47,539 nt of DNA, from NCBI GenBank assembly GCA_017620015.1, contig JAFZRE010000027.1, positions 1 to 47,539 on the forward strand, read 5' to 3'. The notes under the pieces were generated by a model. It had not been told where the DNA came from and did not search any database. It saw only the letters and a program-made list of their open reading frames with translations. The position numbers were made by a program, and so were the translations under genes. Shown here piece after piece: positions 1-9,002 of the stretch. The DNA is from Bacteroidales bacterium (GTDB lineage: Bacteria > Bacteroidota > Bacteroidia > Bacteroidales > ML635J-15). Numbering within the stretch: position 1 is the stretch's first letter; every line of letters begins with the position of its first letter.

Positions 1-150
1 ATGCAGGCAGTTCAAGTATTTTCATCAGAAAGCGTATATGAACTTACGGTAAATGAATTGCTCAAAAGTCATATTGCCGCCATTATCGGCAGTTTTGCCG
101 GTGCAATAGCAGCGACATTTCTAATAAAGAAAAGAGAAGGCAACAAGTAA
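1..150 (+). CDS. Short C-terminal membrane-segment ORF, possibly partial
   Basis: The first base of the window is the A of an ATG, and the frame stays open for 49 residues to a TAA. The product has one hydrophobic stretch at about residues 24-43 (Ala/Ile/Gly-rich) followed by a basic tail (KKREGNK). This could be a small single-span membrane protein, or the end of a longer gene whose C-terminus is a membrane anchor with a positive-inside tail. Because nothing upstream is visible, the ATG may be internal. No family is recognised and function is unknown. Confidence 0.45.
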   Translation: MQAVQVFSSESVYELTVNELLKSHIAAIIGSFAGAIAATFLIKKREGNK

Positions 151-367
151 AGGTTCTTTTGTAGCGCAATGCTTTGCTCTCGCTAGATGAAATGTTTTGA
201 GTGCCTGACGGCAGAAATAAAACAAATTGGAATCAAATTAAACAAATAGATTTGTAAAATTTGTTTAGATTTGTTCAATTTAACTTCGTTGAGGGCTTTG
301 CCGTTCTCTCCGTAGGAGACTAAAAAATCGCTGTTCTCGCTAATTATCAATTATCCATTATTAATTA
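151..367. other. Intergenic filler with short AT-rich repeats
   Basis: No gene is seen here. The stretch contains the dispersed motif TTAACTTCGTTGAG (about 281-294), whose reverse complement recurs near 15010 and, more loosely, near 22605. It also has several near-copies of AATTATCAATT just before the stop of the next minus-strand gene. Confidence 0.5.
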
Positions 368-1168
368 TCAATTGAAAAGTATTCTCGTGCAGAACGCCTG
401 CCTGTCGCCTACCTTGCCTTCTATCAACGTGCTACGCACAATCGTCTTGCCGTTCATCGAAAGCTTTGGTTCGGCAAGTGGCTCGTCGTACATGTAAAGG
501 TCGAGGGTTTCGCCGGGACGGGTTTCGTGGGCAAATGTTATGAAAACTTCGGCAACCGACAGCTTCTGCACTTCGGCATAGTCGAAGCAGTTCATTGCGT
601 GTTGCATGTAACGGGCATTGTTGGTATGAGCGTTCATGTCGGTGTCGGAATAGCCGAGCACTTCGCTGCGCACAAGGCGAGGCTCCGCACTGCGCGGCAT
701 CATCACCTTAGGCGCTGGCGTTTCTATTGCGTTTTCGTGGCAGGCCGAATCGTCGGGAATCATATCCAGAATATCGCTCATCCTTACCATCGCACGCTTT
801 TCCAAGTCGAGAACCACCCACGAACTTGTACCTACAACCTTCTGCGAACCGTCGGCTCCGCCAATCAGAAAGTCCCTGAGGAAAAACGGACCGCCAATGC
901 CCTTGTGCCAGGTAGTAACCTTGATTTCATCGTTCCACAGCGGAGTATCCATAAACACGAAGTGCATGCGCGAAAGCACCCACGCCATATTCTTCTTCAG
1001 CATCTCGTTGTAGCCGAATCCAAGCGGGTCGGCGGCACGTGTCGCCATTTCCTGCGCAATGTTCATAAATGCAACAGGCTTCATGCGGATGTTGGAGTCA
1101 ACATCGAAGCACGAAACAACGTCGTGTATAGTGTATTTGCAATCTTTAAGTTCAAAATCCTTTACCAT
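368..1168 (-). CDS. Acyl-ACP thioesterase
   Basis: The product (266 residues) belongs to the acyl-acyl carrier protein thioesterase family, which cleaves fatty acyl chains from ACP in the cytoplasm and so releases free fatty acids at the end of type II synthesis. Two hot-dog halves are visible: the N-terminal half contains NIAQEMATRAADPLGFGY and VLSRMHFVF, and the C-terminal half contains the YSDTDMNAHTNNARYMQ segment, typical of the family (D.N.H.NN.RY). The ATG at 1168 is preferred over an upstream in-frame ATG at 1264 because the extra 32 residues have no family character and a TAnnTTTG promoter element lies between the two. The gene stands alone and is transcribed away from the PD40 gene. 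Substrate chain length cannot be read from the sequence. Confidence 0.9.
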   Translation of the reverse strand: MVKDFELKDCKYTIHDVVSCFDVDSNIRMKPVAFMNIAQEMATRAADPLGFGYNEMLKKNMAWVLSRMHFVFMDTPLWNDEIKVTTWHKGIGGPFFLRDFLIGGADGSQKVVGTSSWVVLDLEKRAMVRMSDILDMIPDDSACHENAIETPAPKVMMPRSAEPRLVRSEVLGYSDTDMNAHTNNARYMQHAMNCFDYAEVQKLSVAEVFITFAHETRPGETLDLYMYDEPLAEPKLSMNGKTIVRSTLIEGKVGDRQAFCTRILFN

Positions 1169-1193
1169 GACGAAAACTTTTATTTTGACGTGG

Positions 1194-1201
1194 CAAAAGT
1201 A
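1194..1201 (-). promoter_or_regulatory. Likely -7 promoter element of the thioesterase gene
   Basis: On the minus strand this reads TACTTTTG, a full match to the Bacteroidetes -7 consensus TAnnTTTG, about 26 bp upstream of the chosen ATG. No good TTTG -33 element is seen at the usual distance. Confidence 0.45.
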
Positions 1202-1302
1202 AGCATTTATTTTGAGTGCGGATGTGTTTGGACTTATATGATGTATGCTAAAAAAGGAACACATTGATAATTTGAAAATTATGAATTGGTTAAACTAAAA
1301 AA

Positions 1303-1464
1303 TTGTCATTTCGGAAGCTAGTCGTAACACGCGATACAGAATGGGGAGCGTTGTGAAGACTGCTGTCCGTAATCTGTTAGATAATTATTACTCAATAGAT
1401 TCCGGACAAGTGAACTCACGAGCAACGTTCCTTTTGCTGTTCGTTCTACTTTCCGGAATGACAA
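1303..1464. repeat. Long imperfect palindrome, MITE-like intergenic element
   Basis: The ends are inverted repeats: the left end begins TTGTCATTTCGGAAGCTAG, and the right end read on the minus strand begins TTGTCATTCCGGAAAGTAG. Pairing continues inwards, including CTGTCCGTAATCT (1362-1374) against AGATTCCGGACAAG (1397-1410), so the whole 162 bp could fold into one long hairpin. It has no coding potential. It could be a small non-autonomous mobile element or a REP-like structure between divergent genes. No target-site duplication could be established. Confidence 0.55.
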
Positions 1465-1590
1465 ATGAAGGTATTTTGCCAACAATAATGATTTGAAATA
1501 TGCACAGGCAATTATGAATAAATAATGCGCAATAATTTTTCCGCAATACGATAATTTACATTAAATTTACGACCTCAAAATGTATATTGC

Positions 1591-3825
1591 ATGAATAGGA
1601 AAATTTTACTTGTTTTATTGGCAGTAATGCTTTCTGTATCAGCCTTTTCACAGCAAACCAAAGCATTGGAGCTCATCTGGAAGGGCAAGTACGACAATGC
1701 GGTAAAGGCAATAGAAAAGGGCTTGTCAAAAAACGTTGACGATGTGGAGTTCAACTTCTACAAGGCCTATCTGTTGTTCCAGAGGGAATATGAGGGATAC
1801 GACCCGGTTCAGTCGTACAAGTGCCTGCAAACCTGTCTCGACTACTATCCGCAGCTCGACGACAAGACAAAGGACAAGCTGAGCTTTGTGCCTATGAATC
1901 CCGACATTTTTAACAATTATATCGATACCGTATGCAAATACGCGCTCAAGGATGCCATAAGAGCCAATACGTTCGAATCATACCAGAACTACCTGTTCTT
2001 CTATCGCAAGGCATCGGAGGAATACAAGTCGGAAGCACGTATGTACCGCAACATTGAGGCGTACAAGATGACCGTCGCAAAGAATACCGAGGAGGCATAC
2101 GATTCGTTCATTAAGACCTATCCCGATGCACAGCAGATTCCCGATGCCACAAAACGTCGTGACGAAAAGGGATACGAAAAGGCGCAGTCTGAAAACACTG
2201 CTGCAGCATACGAGGAATTTCTGAAAAAATATCCGACATCTTTCCTTGCCGCCGATGCACAGGAAAAAGTCTATACCATTGCACTTGCCGATGCCGAAAA
2301 GGAAAATACGTCGGCAGCCTTGAAGCAATATATGGAAAAATATCCTAAGAGCTCGCAATACTACAAGGCGGAAATGCTGTACGACGAAAAGTTGTTCAAC
2401 GAGGAAACTGCCGACGGGGAATGCTACTCCTACATTCGTTTCGTAAAGAGGCATCCTAATAGCAAGTGGAAAAACATGGCAATATCGTCGGCTATGCAAT
2501 GTGGCGCCAGCAATGCCGAAATCGTAAAGTACTGCTACAAGAACCTCGATGGCGACAAGAAGAATCAGGCGATAAAGTTGTACTACGACCTTGTTGCATC
2601 AGACGGAGAACTGGTTTCGTTAAAGTCGTTCTATAGCGAACTCAATGAAAGCCAGCGCAACCTTATCCGCGAAAAATATGCTGCCGATTCGGCACTGGCG
2701 GTAAAGGGTGACGAACTGAAGATTCAAAACGGATACAATGCCAAGAAGTCGGCTGCCGCATACGACGAATATATAAAGTCTGCTGCACCAAGGGAAAAGG
2801 CTTTCGTTGCTCTGCAGAAGATGATAAAGGCTGATGTTGAAAACAAAAATTGGTCAAATGCAACGGTCACGGTGCTTAAGTACAAGGACTACTGGAAGGA
2901 CAATCCTCAGAAAATAAACAAGTTGCTCGATATTCTTGAGCAGAAGAATCAGGGAATCGTCGCTGAAGTCTTGCCCGAAACAGTAAACACCAACGGCAAC
3001 GAGTACAATCCGATACTTTCAGCCGATGGCAACACCTTGTATTTCTGTGGAGAAGGGCGTAGTAACAGCAAGAGCGGAGAAGACATCTTCGTGTCGGTGA
3101 AAACCGATGACGGATGGAGTGAGGCTCAGCTTATCAGCGAGGTTTCGTCGAAAGGCAACGACTATCCGCAGAGCATCAATGCTTCGGGCAATGCGATGTA
3201 CATATTCAGGAACGGACGTCTCTACTTCTCGAAGAAGGCCGGTGCCACCTGGGGCAAGCCGCAGAAGATGTCGGGCAACGTAAACTCGAGCAACTGGCAG
3301 GGCGATGCCTTCATCAGCAGGGACGGCAAGGCTCTGTTCTTTGCCGCAAAGCGTAGCGACATGCTCAACTTCTTCAACGATGCTGATTTCGATGGACTTG
3401 TATATCACGGAAAGGTAGATGAAAACCAGACCGACATCTATGTATGCACAGTTGACGAAAACGGAGAATGGGGCAAGCCGATAAATCTCGGGGCTACTAT
3501 CAACACGCTCTATACCGAACGCACCCCTTTCCTGCATTCCGATGGCAAGCACTTATATTTTGCATCCGACGGACACGGAGGTCTTGGCGGACTTGATATG
3601 TACGTTTCTACACGTCTCAGCGACGACTGCTGGGACTGCTGGAGCGAACCTGTAAACCTAGGCAAGGAAATAAATACCGCTTCAGACGATATGGGCTTCA
3701 AGGTTTCTACCGACGGTACAAAGGCATATTTCTCGAAGTCGAATGCAGCAAAAGGCAAGAAGGGTAACTCCGACATATATGTTATACAGCTGCCGGAAAA
3801 TATTCAGCCTAAGAACTTGAAATAA
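1591..3825 (+). CDS. Secreted TPR and PD40 beta-propeller protein
   Basis: The 744-residue product has a clear signal peptide (first about 20 residues, ending SAFSQQ). Residues about 25-300 are helical TPR-like repeats; the units ending IKTYPDA, LKKYPTS and MEKYPKS are near-duplicates of one another. The C-terminal part (from about residue 455) has PD40/WD40-like blades, seen as NEYNPILSADGNTLYF and RTPFLHSDGKHLYFASDG, as in TolB-like propellers. In Bacteroidota this architecture is found in periplasmic or outer-membrane proteins, and in the T9SS protein PorE it is followed by an OmpA domain. That domain is absent here, so PorE identity is not claimed. A role in envelope assembly or protein-protein contact is inference. 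A symporter gene follows after 23 bp and may be co-transcribed. Confidence 0.8.
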   Translation: MNRKILLVLLAVMLSVSAFSQQTKALELIWKGKYDNAVKAIEKGLSKNVDDVEFNFYKAYLLFQREYEGYDPVQSYKCLQTCLDYYPQLDDKTKDKLSFVPMNPDIFNNYIDTVCKYALKDAIRANTFESYQNYLFFYRKASEEYKSEARMYRNIEAYKMTVAKNTEEAYDSFIKTYPDAQQIPDATKRRDEKGYEKAQSENTAAAYEEFLKKYPTSFLAADAQEKVYTIALADAEKENTSAALKQYMEKYPKSSQYYKAEMLYDEKLFNEETADGECYSYIRFVKRHPNSKWKNMAISSAMQCGASNAEIVKYCYKNLDGDKKNQAIKLYYDLVASDGELVSLKSFYSELNESQRNLIREKYAADSALAVKGDELKIQNGYNAKKSAAAYDEYIKSAAPREKAFVALQKMIKADVENKNWSNATVTVLKYKDYWKDNPQKINKLLDILEQKNQGIVAEVLPETVNTNGNEYNPILSADGNTLYFCGEGRSNSKSGEDIFVSVKTDDGWSEAQLISEVSSKGNDYPQSINASGNAMYIFRNGRLYFSKKAGATWGKPQKMSGNVNSSNWQGDAFISRDGKALFFAAKRSDMLNFFNDADFDGLVYHGKVDENQTDIYVCTVDENGEWGKPINLGATINTLYTERTPFLHSDGKHLYFASDGHGGLGGLDMYVSTRLSDDCWDCWSEPVNLGKEINTASDDMGFKVSTDGTKAYFSKSNAAKGKKGNSDIYVIQLPENIQPKNLK

Positions 3826-3848
3826 CCTAATAGAAAATAGGTAACGAG

Positions 3849-5303
3849 ATGAGTCCGTACATAATAGCCAGCATTGTCGTAGGATATTTCGCATTGTTGA
3901 TTCTTATCTCGTACCTTACCTCAAAGAAGGCAACCAACGATACTTTTTTTACAGGCAACCGCAAGTCGCCTTGGTTTGTGGTGGCATACGGTATGATTGG
4001 CGCATCGCTGTCGGGTGTGACATTTATGTCGGTGCCAGGCTATGTGCAGAGCAGCCAGTTTACTTATTTTGGTGTAGTGCTCGGATACACAATAGGTTAC
4101 ATTGCGATAGCATACATACTTCTGCCTCTTTACTACAAGCTGAACCTAACATCGATATATACCTACTTGGACAAGCGTTTCGGCAGCAATTCGCAACGGA
4201 CCGGTTCGTTCTTTTTTATTGTGTCGCGACTGATGGGTTCGGCGCTTAGGATGTACTTGGTAGTGTTTGTACTTCACGAATTTGTATTCAAGGCAATAGG
4301 CGTTCCGTTCTGGGCTTTGGCTCTGTTTTTCATTGTGCTGATACTTATTTACACCTTCAAGGGCGGAATAAAGACCATCATCTGGACCGATACGCTGCAG
4401 ACGACCTTTATGCTACTTTCTACAGTGATAACCATTGTGTTCCTGCTCAAGGAGATGGACATTTCTTTCTTCGATATGATGTCGCAGGCTGCCGATGAAG
4501 GATATACAAGAATGTTTGAAACCGACTGGAGGTCAAATAATTTCTTCCTCAAGCAAATCATCAGCGGGGCATTCATAACAATTGCGATGACAGGTCTCGA
4601 CCAGGACATGATGCAGAAAAACCTTACTTGCAAGTCGCTGAAGGAGGCTCGGAAGAATATGCTGTCGTTCAGTGTTTGTATAGTGATTGTCAATATATTG
4701 TTCCTTGTTCTCGGCGTTGCTCTTATGACTTACTCGTCGCAGACAGGCTTTGCACTGCCCGAAAAGTCCGACAGCATATTCGCAGCCGTTTCGCAGAATC
4801 TGGGTTCGGTAACGTGGATAATATTTATTATAGGTCTGGTTGCTGCGGGCTACTCAAGTGCCGATGGAACGCTGACTTCGCTTACAACCACCTTCTGCTT
4901 CGACATTTTGCAGTTCGAGAAGAAGGACTACGACGAAGCCAAAAAGACAAAAATCCGCAAGCGTACACATCTTGCTTTTGCTGCAATCTATTTCATTATT
5001 ATAATAGTATTCAAGCCGTTCCATACCGATTCGCTCATTAAGACGCTTTTCGATATTGCCGGTTACACCTACGGACCGCTATTGGGCTTATTCTGCTTCG
5101 GGCTGCTCGTGAAACGTCGCAATCCCAACGACAAGGCGGTACCATTTATTGCAATACTTTCGCCTGTGATAAGTTACCTGCTAAACATCTACTCCGAGGA
5201 ACTTTTCTTCGGTTACAAGTTTGGTTTCGAGATACTTATAGTAAACGGTCTGTTGACTTTTGTAGGATTGATGATATTCAGCAGGAAGATAGAAGTAAGA
5301 TAA
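3849..5303 (+). CDS. Sodium:solute symporter (SSS family)
   Basis: The 484-residue product is an inner-membrane protein with about 12-13 hydrophobic segments. It carries features of the sodium:solute symporter family: an early LTSKKATNDTFFTGNRKSPW segment, the following MIGASLSGVTFMSVPGYV helix, and YSSADGTLTSLTTTFCFDI in the later half. Such proteins couple sodium influx to uptake of sugars, sialic acid, amino acids or similar solutes. The substrate here cannot be assigned. It starts 23 bp after the PD40 gene and ends only 9 bp from the stop of the convergent exonuclease gene. Confidence 0.88.
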   Translation: MSPYIIASIVVGYFALLILISYLTSKKATNDTFFTGNRKSPWFVVAYGMIGASLSGVTFMSVPGYVQSSQFTYFGVVLGYTIGYIAIAYILLPLYYKLNLTSIYTYLDKRFGSNSQRTGSFFFIVSRLMGSALRMYLVVFVLHEFVFKAIGVPFWALALFFIVLILIYTFKGGIKTIIWTDTLQTTFMLLSTVITIVFLLKEMDISFFDMMSQAADEGYTRMFETDWRSNNFFLKQIISGAFITIAMTGLDQDMMQKNLTCKSLKEARKNMLSFSVCIVIVNILFLVLGVALMTYSSQTGFALPEKSDSIFAAVSQNLGSVTWIIFIIGLVAAGYSSADGTLTSLTTTFCFDILQFEKKDYDEAKKTKIRKRTHLAFAAIYFIIIIVFKPFHTDSLIKTLFDIAGYTYGPLLGLFCFGLLVKRRNPNDKAVPFIAILSPVISYLLNIYSEELFFGYKFGFEILIVNGLLTFVGLMIFSRKIEVR

Positions 5304-5312
5304 GGTTTTTGT

Positions 5313-6023
5313 CTATCCGTTTGCCCTTTCCATCTGGTCGTACATATAGATGTCCTTGCCTTGCAACCTGAGCATTAGGTTAGCTACGCACAAAACGTCC
5401 TTTTCGCAATAGATTGCAATACGCTCCACATCGTGTTCGCCGTAGTAAACACCAGCTACTTCGCTGCCGTCGATGTCGTCCTTGGGTGTTGGTATGTCGA
5501 AAAGGTCGGCCATAAGTGCGAGCGATGTAAAGTTTTTGTAATCACCGAATTTCCACAATTCAAGCGTATCAATGTGCTTTATTTCCCACGGTTTCTTTCC
5601 CGACAGGTCGAGTGCCTTTGGCAAGTTGTACAGACGGTTGACGAGCATACGGCGTGCAATGTATGGCACATCGAACTCCTTGATGTTGTGTCCACAAAGC
5701 ATCTTGTTGCCAAATGGATCCCACTTCGAAAGCATTTCGGCAAAACCCGAAAGGATTACCTTTTCATCATCGCCATAAAATGACTTAACGCGGAATTTCT
5801 CTCCAGCAACCAAACCTACCGATATGCACACAATCTTTCCAAATTCGGAATATATTCCGGCGCGCTGGTAAACGTCGGATGCAGTTTCGGTTTCGGCTCT
5901 GAAATTCTTCGATTTCTTGTCCCAGTGCTTCTTGAAGGCTTCGGGCATTTCATCAAACGAGGCACACATTGGCACCGTCTCAATGTCGATGAACATTACG
6001 TTCTTAAGGTCTATATCTTGCAT
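5313..6023 (-). CDS. DEDDy 3'-5' exonuclease, PolB-like
   Basis: The 236-residue product matches the predicted 3'-5' exonuclease family related to the proofreading domain of PolB. The catalytic acidic residues are all visible: FIDIETVP (D13, E15), the Exo II region GHNIKEFD (D118), and Exo III in the YxxxD form, YCEKD (Y205, D209), hence DEDDy. No polymerase domain is attached, so it acts as a stand-alone nuclease, presumably in DNA repair or turnover. Whether DNA or RNA is the substrate cannot be told. It lies downstream of uridine kinase on the same strand, with a hairpin repeat between them. Confidence 0.82.
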   Translation of the reverse strand: MQDIDLKNVMFIDIETVPMCASFDEMPEAFKKHWDKKSKNFRAETETASDVYQRAGIYSEFGKIVCISVGLVAGEKFRVKSFYGDDEKVILSGFAEMLSKWDPFGNKMLCGHNIKEFDVPYIARRMLVNRLYNLPKALDLSGKKPWEIKHIDTLELWKFGDYKNFTSLALMADLFDIPTPKDDIDGSEVAGVYYGEHDVERIAIYCEKDVLCVANLMLRLQGKDIYMYDQMERANG

Positions 6024-6061
6024 AAATTTCTAATATTTACTATATTACAAAATTCTGTATC

Positions 6062-6099
6062 CCGCCCCCTGAGCGTAGTCGAAGGGGCGGTCTTTTTTT
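6062..6099. repeat. CCGCCCC hairpin, REP-like CTGAGC..GTCGAAG element
   Basis: CCGCCCC (6062-6068) pairs with GGGGCGG (6084-6090), and the loop contains the widespread CTGAGCGTAGTCGAAG repeat core. A T-run follows on the plus strand only, while both neighbouring genes run on the minus strand, so it is better called a repeat than their terminator. A relative occurs at about 6803-6827. Confidence 0.55.
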
Positions 6100-6709
6100 A
6101 ATTGTTAATATGCTGATGAATGAATTTTGCCAAAAGGTTTACCGCAGCATCGTTGTCGCCAATGTTGGGCACAATGATGTCGGCATAGCGCTTTGTTGGC
6201 TCTATGAACTGCAAGTGCATCGGCTTTACGGTATCGTAGTAGTGTTCAAGCACATCGTTCACGGAGCGTCCGCGCTCAACCGTATCGCGGCGGAGAATTC
6301 TGGCAAGACGGTCATCGGCATCGGCATCGACATAAACCTTAACATCCATTAAATCACGTAGTTCTGGCTGTGTTAGCACCATTATGCCTTCAACGATTAT
6401 TACATTGCTCGGCTTTACTGTAAGCGTTTCCTGTGCGCGCGAACTCGTTATGTATGCATAAATTGGCTGTTCTACTGTTTTCCCTTCCTTCAGTTCCTTG
6501 ATGTGACGAATCAGCAACTCCCATTCGATGGCATTCGGGTGGTCGAAGTTGATTTTCTTCCGTTCTTCCATAGGCAGATGACTGCTGTCCCAATAGTACG
6601 AATCCTGTGGCACCAATGTTACCATATCCTTTGGTAGCTGTGCGGTAATCTTGTTGACAACAGTCGTCTTTCCTGCGCCCGAACCGCCTGCAATTCCTAC
6701 AACTAGCAT
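6098..6709 (-). CDS. udk: Uridine kinase
   Basis: The 203-residue product phosphorylates uridine and cytidine to UMP and CMP using ATP or GTP in the pyrimidine salvage pathway. The N-terminal P-loop GGSGAGKTT (residues 8-16) is intact. The nucleoside-binding parts DSYYWD and NFDHPNAIEW are present, followed by IIVEGIMVL (the Walker B-like strand) and the R-rich lid around residues 133-147 (DRLARILRRDTVERGRS). Length is normal for the family. A TATCTTTG promoter element lies about 24 bp upstream. The gene is divergent from manA. Confidence 0.93.
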   Translation of the reverse strand: MLVVGIAGGSGAGKTTVVNKITAQLPKDMVTLVPQDSYYWDSSHLPMEERKKINFDHPNAIEWELLIRHIKELKEGKTVEQPIYAYITSSRAQETLTVKPSNVIIVEGIMVLTQPELRDLMDVKVYVDADADDRLARILRRDTVERGRSVNDVLEHYYDTVKPMHLQFIEPTKRYADIIVPNIGDNDAAVNLLAKFIHQHINN

Positions 6710-6732
6710 ATCGTGTAAAATTTTTGTGGCTT

Positions 6733-6740
6733 CAAAGATA
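6733..6740 (-). promoter_or_regulatory. Likely -7 element of udk
   Basis: Reads TATCTTTG on the minus strand, an exact TAnnTTTG match, 24 bp before the start codon. The -33 element is not recognisable. Confidence 0.45.
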
Positions 6741-6967
6741 CAAAATCTTTTTTAATGGTGGGAGATTTTTTTCGACCCCAACCTCACGGCTCTTTCATTT
6801 AACCGCCCCCTGAGCCTGTCGAAGGGTAAGGTTAATTCGCATTATATGCACTTCGTTACCTTGACTTCGACAAGCTCAGCCAGCGGATTTGTCCAAACAC
6901 TAACTGTTTGTATCACACGTAATAACACGTCCAAATGAAAGAACCGTACCCCAACCTTTAGCTCGGC

Positions 6968-6998
6968 TTTGCCAAATCGTAAATTTTCCTTACCTTTG
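6968..6998 (+). promoter_or_regulatory. Housekeeping promoter of the manA-like gene
   Basis: TTTG at 6968-6971 is followed after exactly 19 bp by TACCTTTG at 6991-6998, a complete match to the Bacteroidetes primary sigma consensus. The start codon at 7026 lies 28 bp downstream, leaving a leader of about 20 nt. This also supports the choice of the 7026 ATG. Confidence 0.75.
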
Positions 6999-7025
6999 TT
7001 TTCTAAACACAAAAATATTTTTGAC

Positions 7026-7988
7026 ATGCTTTATCCATTGAAATTCAAGCCGATATACAAGACCAAAGTCTGGGGCGGCGACAAAATACGCAGAATAAAG
7101 AACGACGACAGCATTCCTGAAAATTGTGGCGAAAGCTGGGAAATCTCGGGTGTGCAGGACGATGTTTCGGTTGTTGCAAACGGCTTCCTGAAAGGCAATA
7201 CGCTGCAGGAAGTAATCGAGGTTTACCTTGATGAGATTGTCGGCGAGAAGGTTCTGGAGGAATATGGTTACGAATTTCCTATATTGCTCAAAATCATAGA
7301 TGCCAAGGATAACCTTTCGGTGCAGGTCCACCCCGACGACGAGACAGCCGCCGAACTGCACAATGCCCGTGGCAAGACAGAAGCATGGTATATCCTTGAT
7401 GCAGACTCAGATGCAAAAATAATTGACGGCTTCAACCGCGACACCACCGAACGCGAGCTGCTTCAGTCGATACAGGACGGGAACCTTGAAAATCTTCTCA
7501 AGTATCACAACGTGAAAGCTGGCGACTTTTACTTCATCCCTGCTGGGCGCGTACACGGAATGTGCGCCGGTACTGCCGTGGTCGAAATTCAGGAAACTTC
7601 CGATATCACTTACCGCATCTACGACTATAATCGTGGTAACCGCGAACTGCATACGCAATATGCCGTTGATGTCATCGACTACAAGAAGAACGACAAGAAC
7701 TCGATTAGGTTTGCTCGCACACCCGACCACTCGAACCAGATTGTTGATTGTAAGTATTTTACAGCCAACTATTTGCCAGTAATGAACTCGCTGCTGAAGG
7801 ACTACAGCAATATGGATTCGTTTGTGATTTACCACTGCATACACGGACAGATAACAGTAAAGACCGAAGGTGGCGACGAAGTACTCAATGAAGGCGAAAC
7901 CATCCTTATTCCTGCTTGCATCGATGAGGTTGTGCTTATCCCGATGAAATACAGCGAACTACTTGAAATATACATAAATAAGCAATAA
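7026..7988 (+). CDS. manA: Mannose-6-phosphate isomerase, class I type
   Basis: The 320-residue product interconverts fructose-6-phosphate and mannose-6-phosphate, supplying GDP-mannose for glycans or admitting mannose to glycolysis. The cupin zinc site is visible: QVHPDD (Q100, H102), KTEAWY (E119) and GRVHGM (H177). The catalytic-region arginine lies in ITYRIYDYNR. The length (about 320) fits the short bacterial type. The first ATG after the consensus promoter was chosen, since an upstream in-frame ATG at 6969 falls within the promoter. The radical SAM gene follows after 39 bp. Confidence 0.92.
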   Translation: MLYPLKFKPIYKTKVWGGDKIRRIKNDDSIPENCGESWEISGVQDDVSVVANGFLKGNTLQEVIEVYLDEIVGEKVLEEYGYEFPILLKIIDAKDNLSVQVHPDDETAAELHNARGKTEAWYILDADSDAKIIDGFNRDTTERELLQSIQDGNLENLLKYHNVKAGDFYFIPAGRVHGMCAGTAVVEIQETSDITYRIYDYNRGNRELHTQYAVDVIDYKKNDKNSIRFARTPDHSNQIVDCKYFTANYLPVMNSLLKDYSNMDSFVIYHCIHGQITVKTEGGDEVLNEGETILIPACIDEVVLIPMKYSELLEIYINKQ

Positions 7989-8027
7989 ATCATAGGTAGC
8001 TCCAATGGCTTTCTGTTTATTGCACCC

Positions 8028-9002
8028 ATGAGTTTTTTTAGAAACATAAGGTACATTTCGTTGCGAAAGATATGGAATCTTTGTCGCTTGCATAAATTCT
8101 ATCGTAAGGCAAAGAATGGAAAGCTGATAGGGGAGGTGCCGCTTCCAAGTTTTGCAAGCTACGAGCCGACAAACATCTGCAATCTCTCATGTGAAATGTG
8201 TCCTTCGGGCAAAGGACTGCTGAAACGTTCTCGCGGAACCGCCGACATGGAGCTATACCGAAAATTTATCCTCGAAAACCGCAAAACTTTAACAAACATC
8301 ATCTTGCATTTTCAGGGCGAACCGCTTGTGTGTCAGCAATTTGGTGAAATGATTGCTTTTGCAAGACAAAACCGGATCTACACAATGTTCTCGACAAACG
8401 GACAACTTCTCGCACAAAACATCGACCTCATACGCAATGCCCGTCCTGACCGCATAATAGTTTCGCTTGACGGACTTACCGACGAAACCTACACCAAATA
8501 CCGTGTAAGCGGAAATCTGCAAAATGTGTTTGACGGTCTAGAAAAACTGTCGCAACTACATGCAAAAGAACGACCTTACATCGAGTTGCAATTTCTTGTC
8601 TTTTCGCATAACGAGCACGAAATTCCCGAACTGAAGAATCTGAAAAAGAAATACCGTATCGACAAGATTACACTCAAGTCGGCACAGATTTACGAAAAAT
8701 CGCAAGTCGATTTTTTGCCCGAAAACCAAAAGTTCTCACGTTACGAAGTATCCGAAAATGGTAATTTCAAACTGAAGAATGGATTAAAAAACCAATGCAA
8801 ACGTTTGATTTTCGGGACTGTAGTATGTTTCGACGGTCGTGTTGTGCCGTGTTGCTTCGACAAGGATGCCGACTACGAACTTGGCAATATCGCAAGCCAA
8901 AGCCTGTACGAAATTCGAAATTCGAAAAAATATATTGATTTTGTAAACAAAGTTTTCTCAAATCGCAATGAAATCAGCATCTGCAACAACTGCACCGAAT
9001 AA
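8028..9002 (+). CDS. Radical SAM protein with SPASM-type C-terminus
   Basis: The 324-residue product carries the radical SAM cluster motif CNLSCEMC (C51, C55, C58) and a C-terminal cysteine set (C257, C267, C275, C276, C319, C322) typical of a SPASM or related auxiliary iron-sulphur cluster domain. TNICNLSC, FQGEPL and STNG are usual barrel landmarks. Such enzymes cleave S-adenosylmethionine to start radical chemistry, often peptide or small-molecule maturation, and some group with sugar or cell-wall genes. No precursor peptide is seen nearby, so the substrate is unknown. The end overlaps folK by 35 bp, which implies translational coupling. Confidence 0.85.
   Translation: MSFFRNIRYISLRKIWNLCRLHKFYRKAKNGKLIGEVPLPSFASYEPTNICNLSCEMCPSGKGLLKRSRGTADMELYRKFILENRKTLTNIILHFQGEPLVCQQFGEMIAFARQNRIYTMFSTNGQLLAQNIDLIRNARPDRIIVSLDGLTDETYTKYRVSGNLQNVFDGLEKLSQLHAKERPYIELQFLVFSHNEHEIPELKNLKKKYRIDKITLKSAQIYEKSQVDFLPENQKFSRYEVSENGNFKLKNGLKNQCKRLIFGTVVCFDGRVVPCCFDKDADYELGNIASQSLYEIRNSKKYIDFVNKVFSNRNEISICNNCTE

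Larger units (their letters stand above)
6710..7025. other. Divergent intergenic region, udk / mannose-6-phosphate isomerase
   Basis: This 316-bp gap holds the promoters of both flanking genes and two copies of the CCTGAGC..GTCGAAGG repeat type (about 6808-6827 and, in inverted form, 6866-6885). No gene or terminator is apparent. Confidence 0.5.

Noticed and set aside
527..1267. 246-residue plus-strand frame opposite the thioesterase
   Set aside because: The minus-strand frame has a clear family, and the plus frame has no recognisable content.
1591..3825. PorE of the type IX secretion system
   Set aside because: The TPR and PD40 parts fit, but the C-terminal OmpA-type domain is absent.
6062..6099. 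Terminator of udk
   Set aside because: The T-run lies on the opposite strand from udk, and the loop belongs to a dispersed repeat family.
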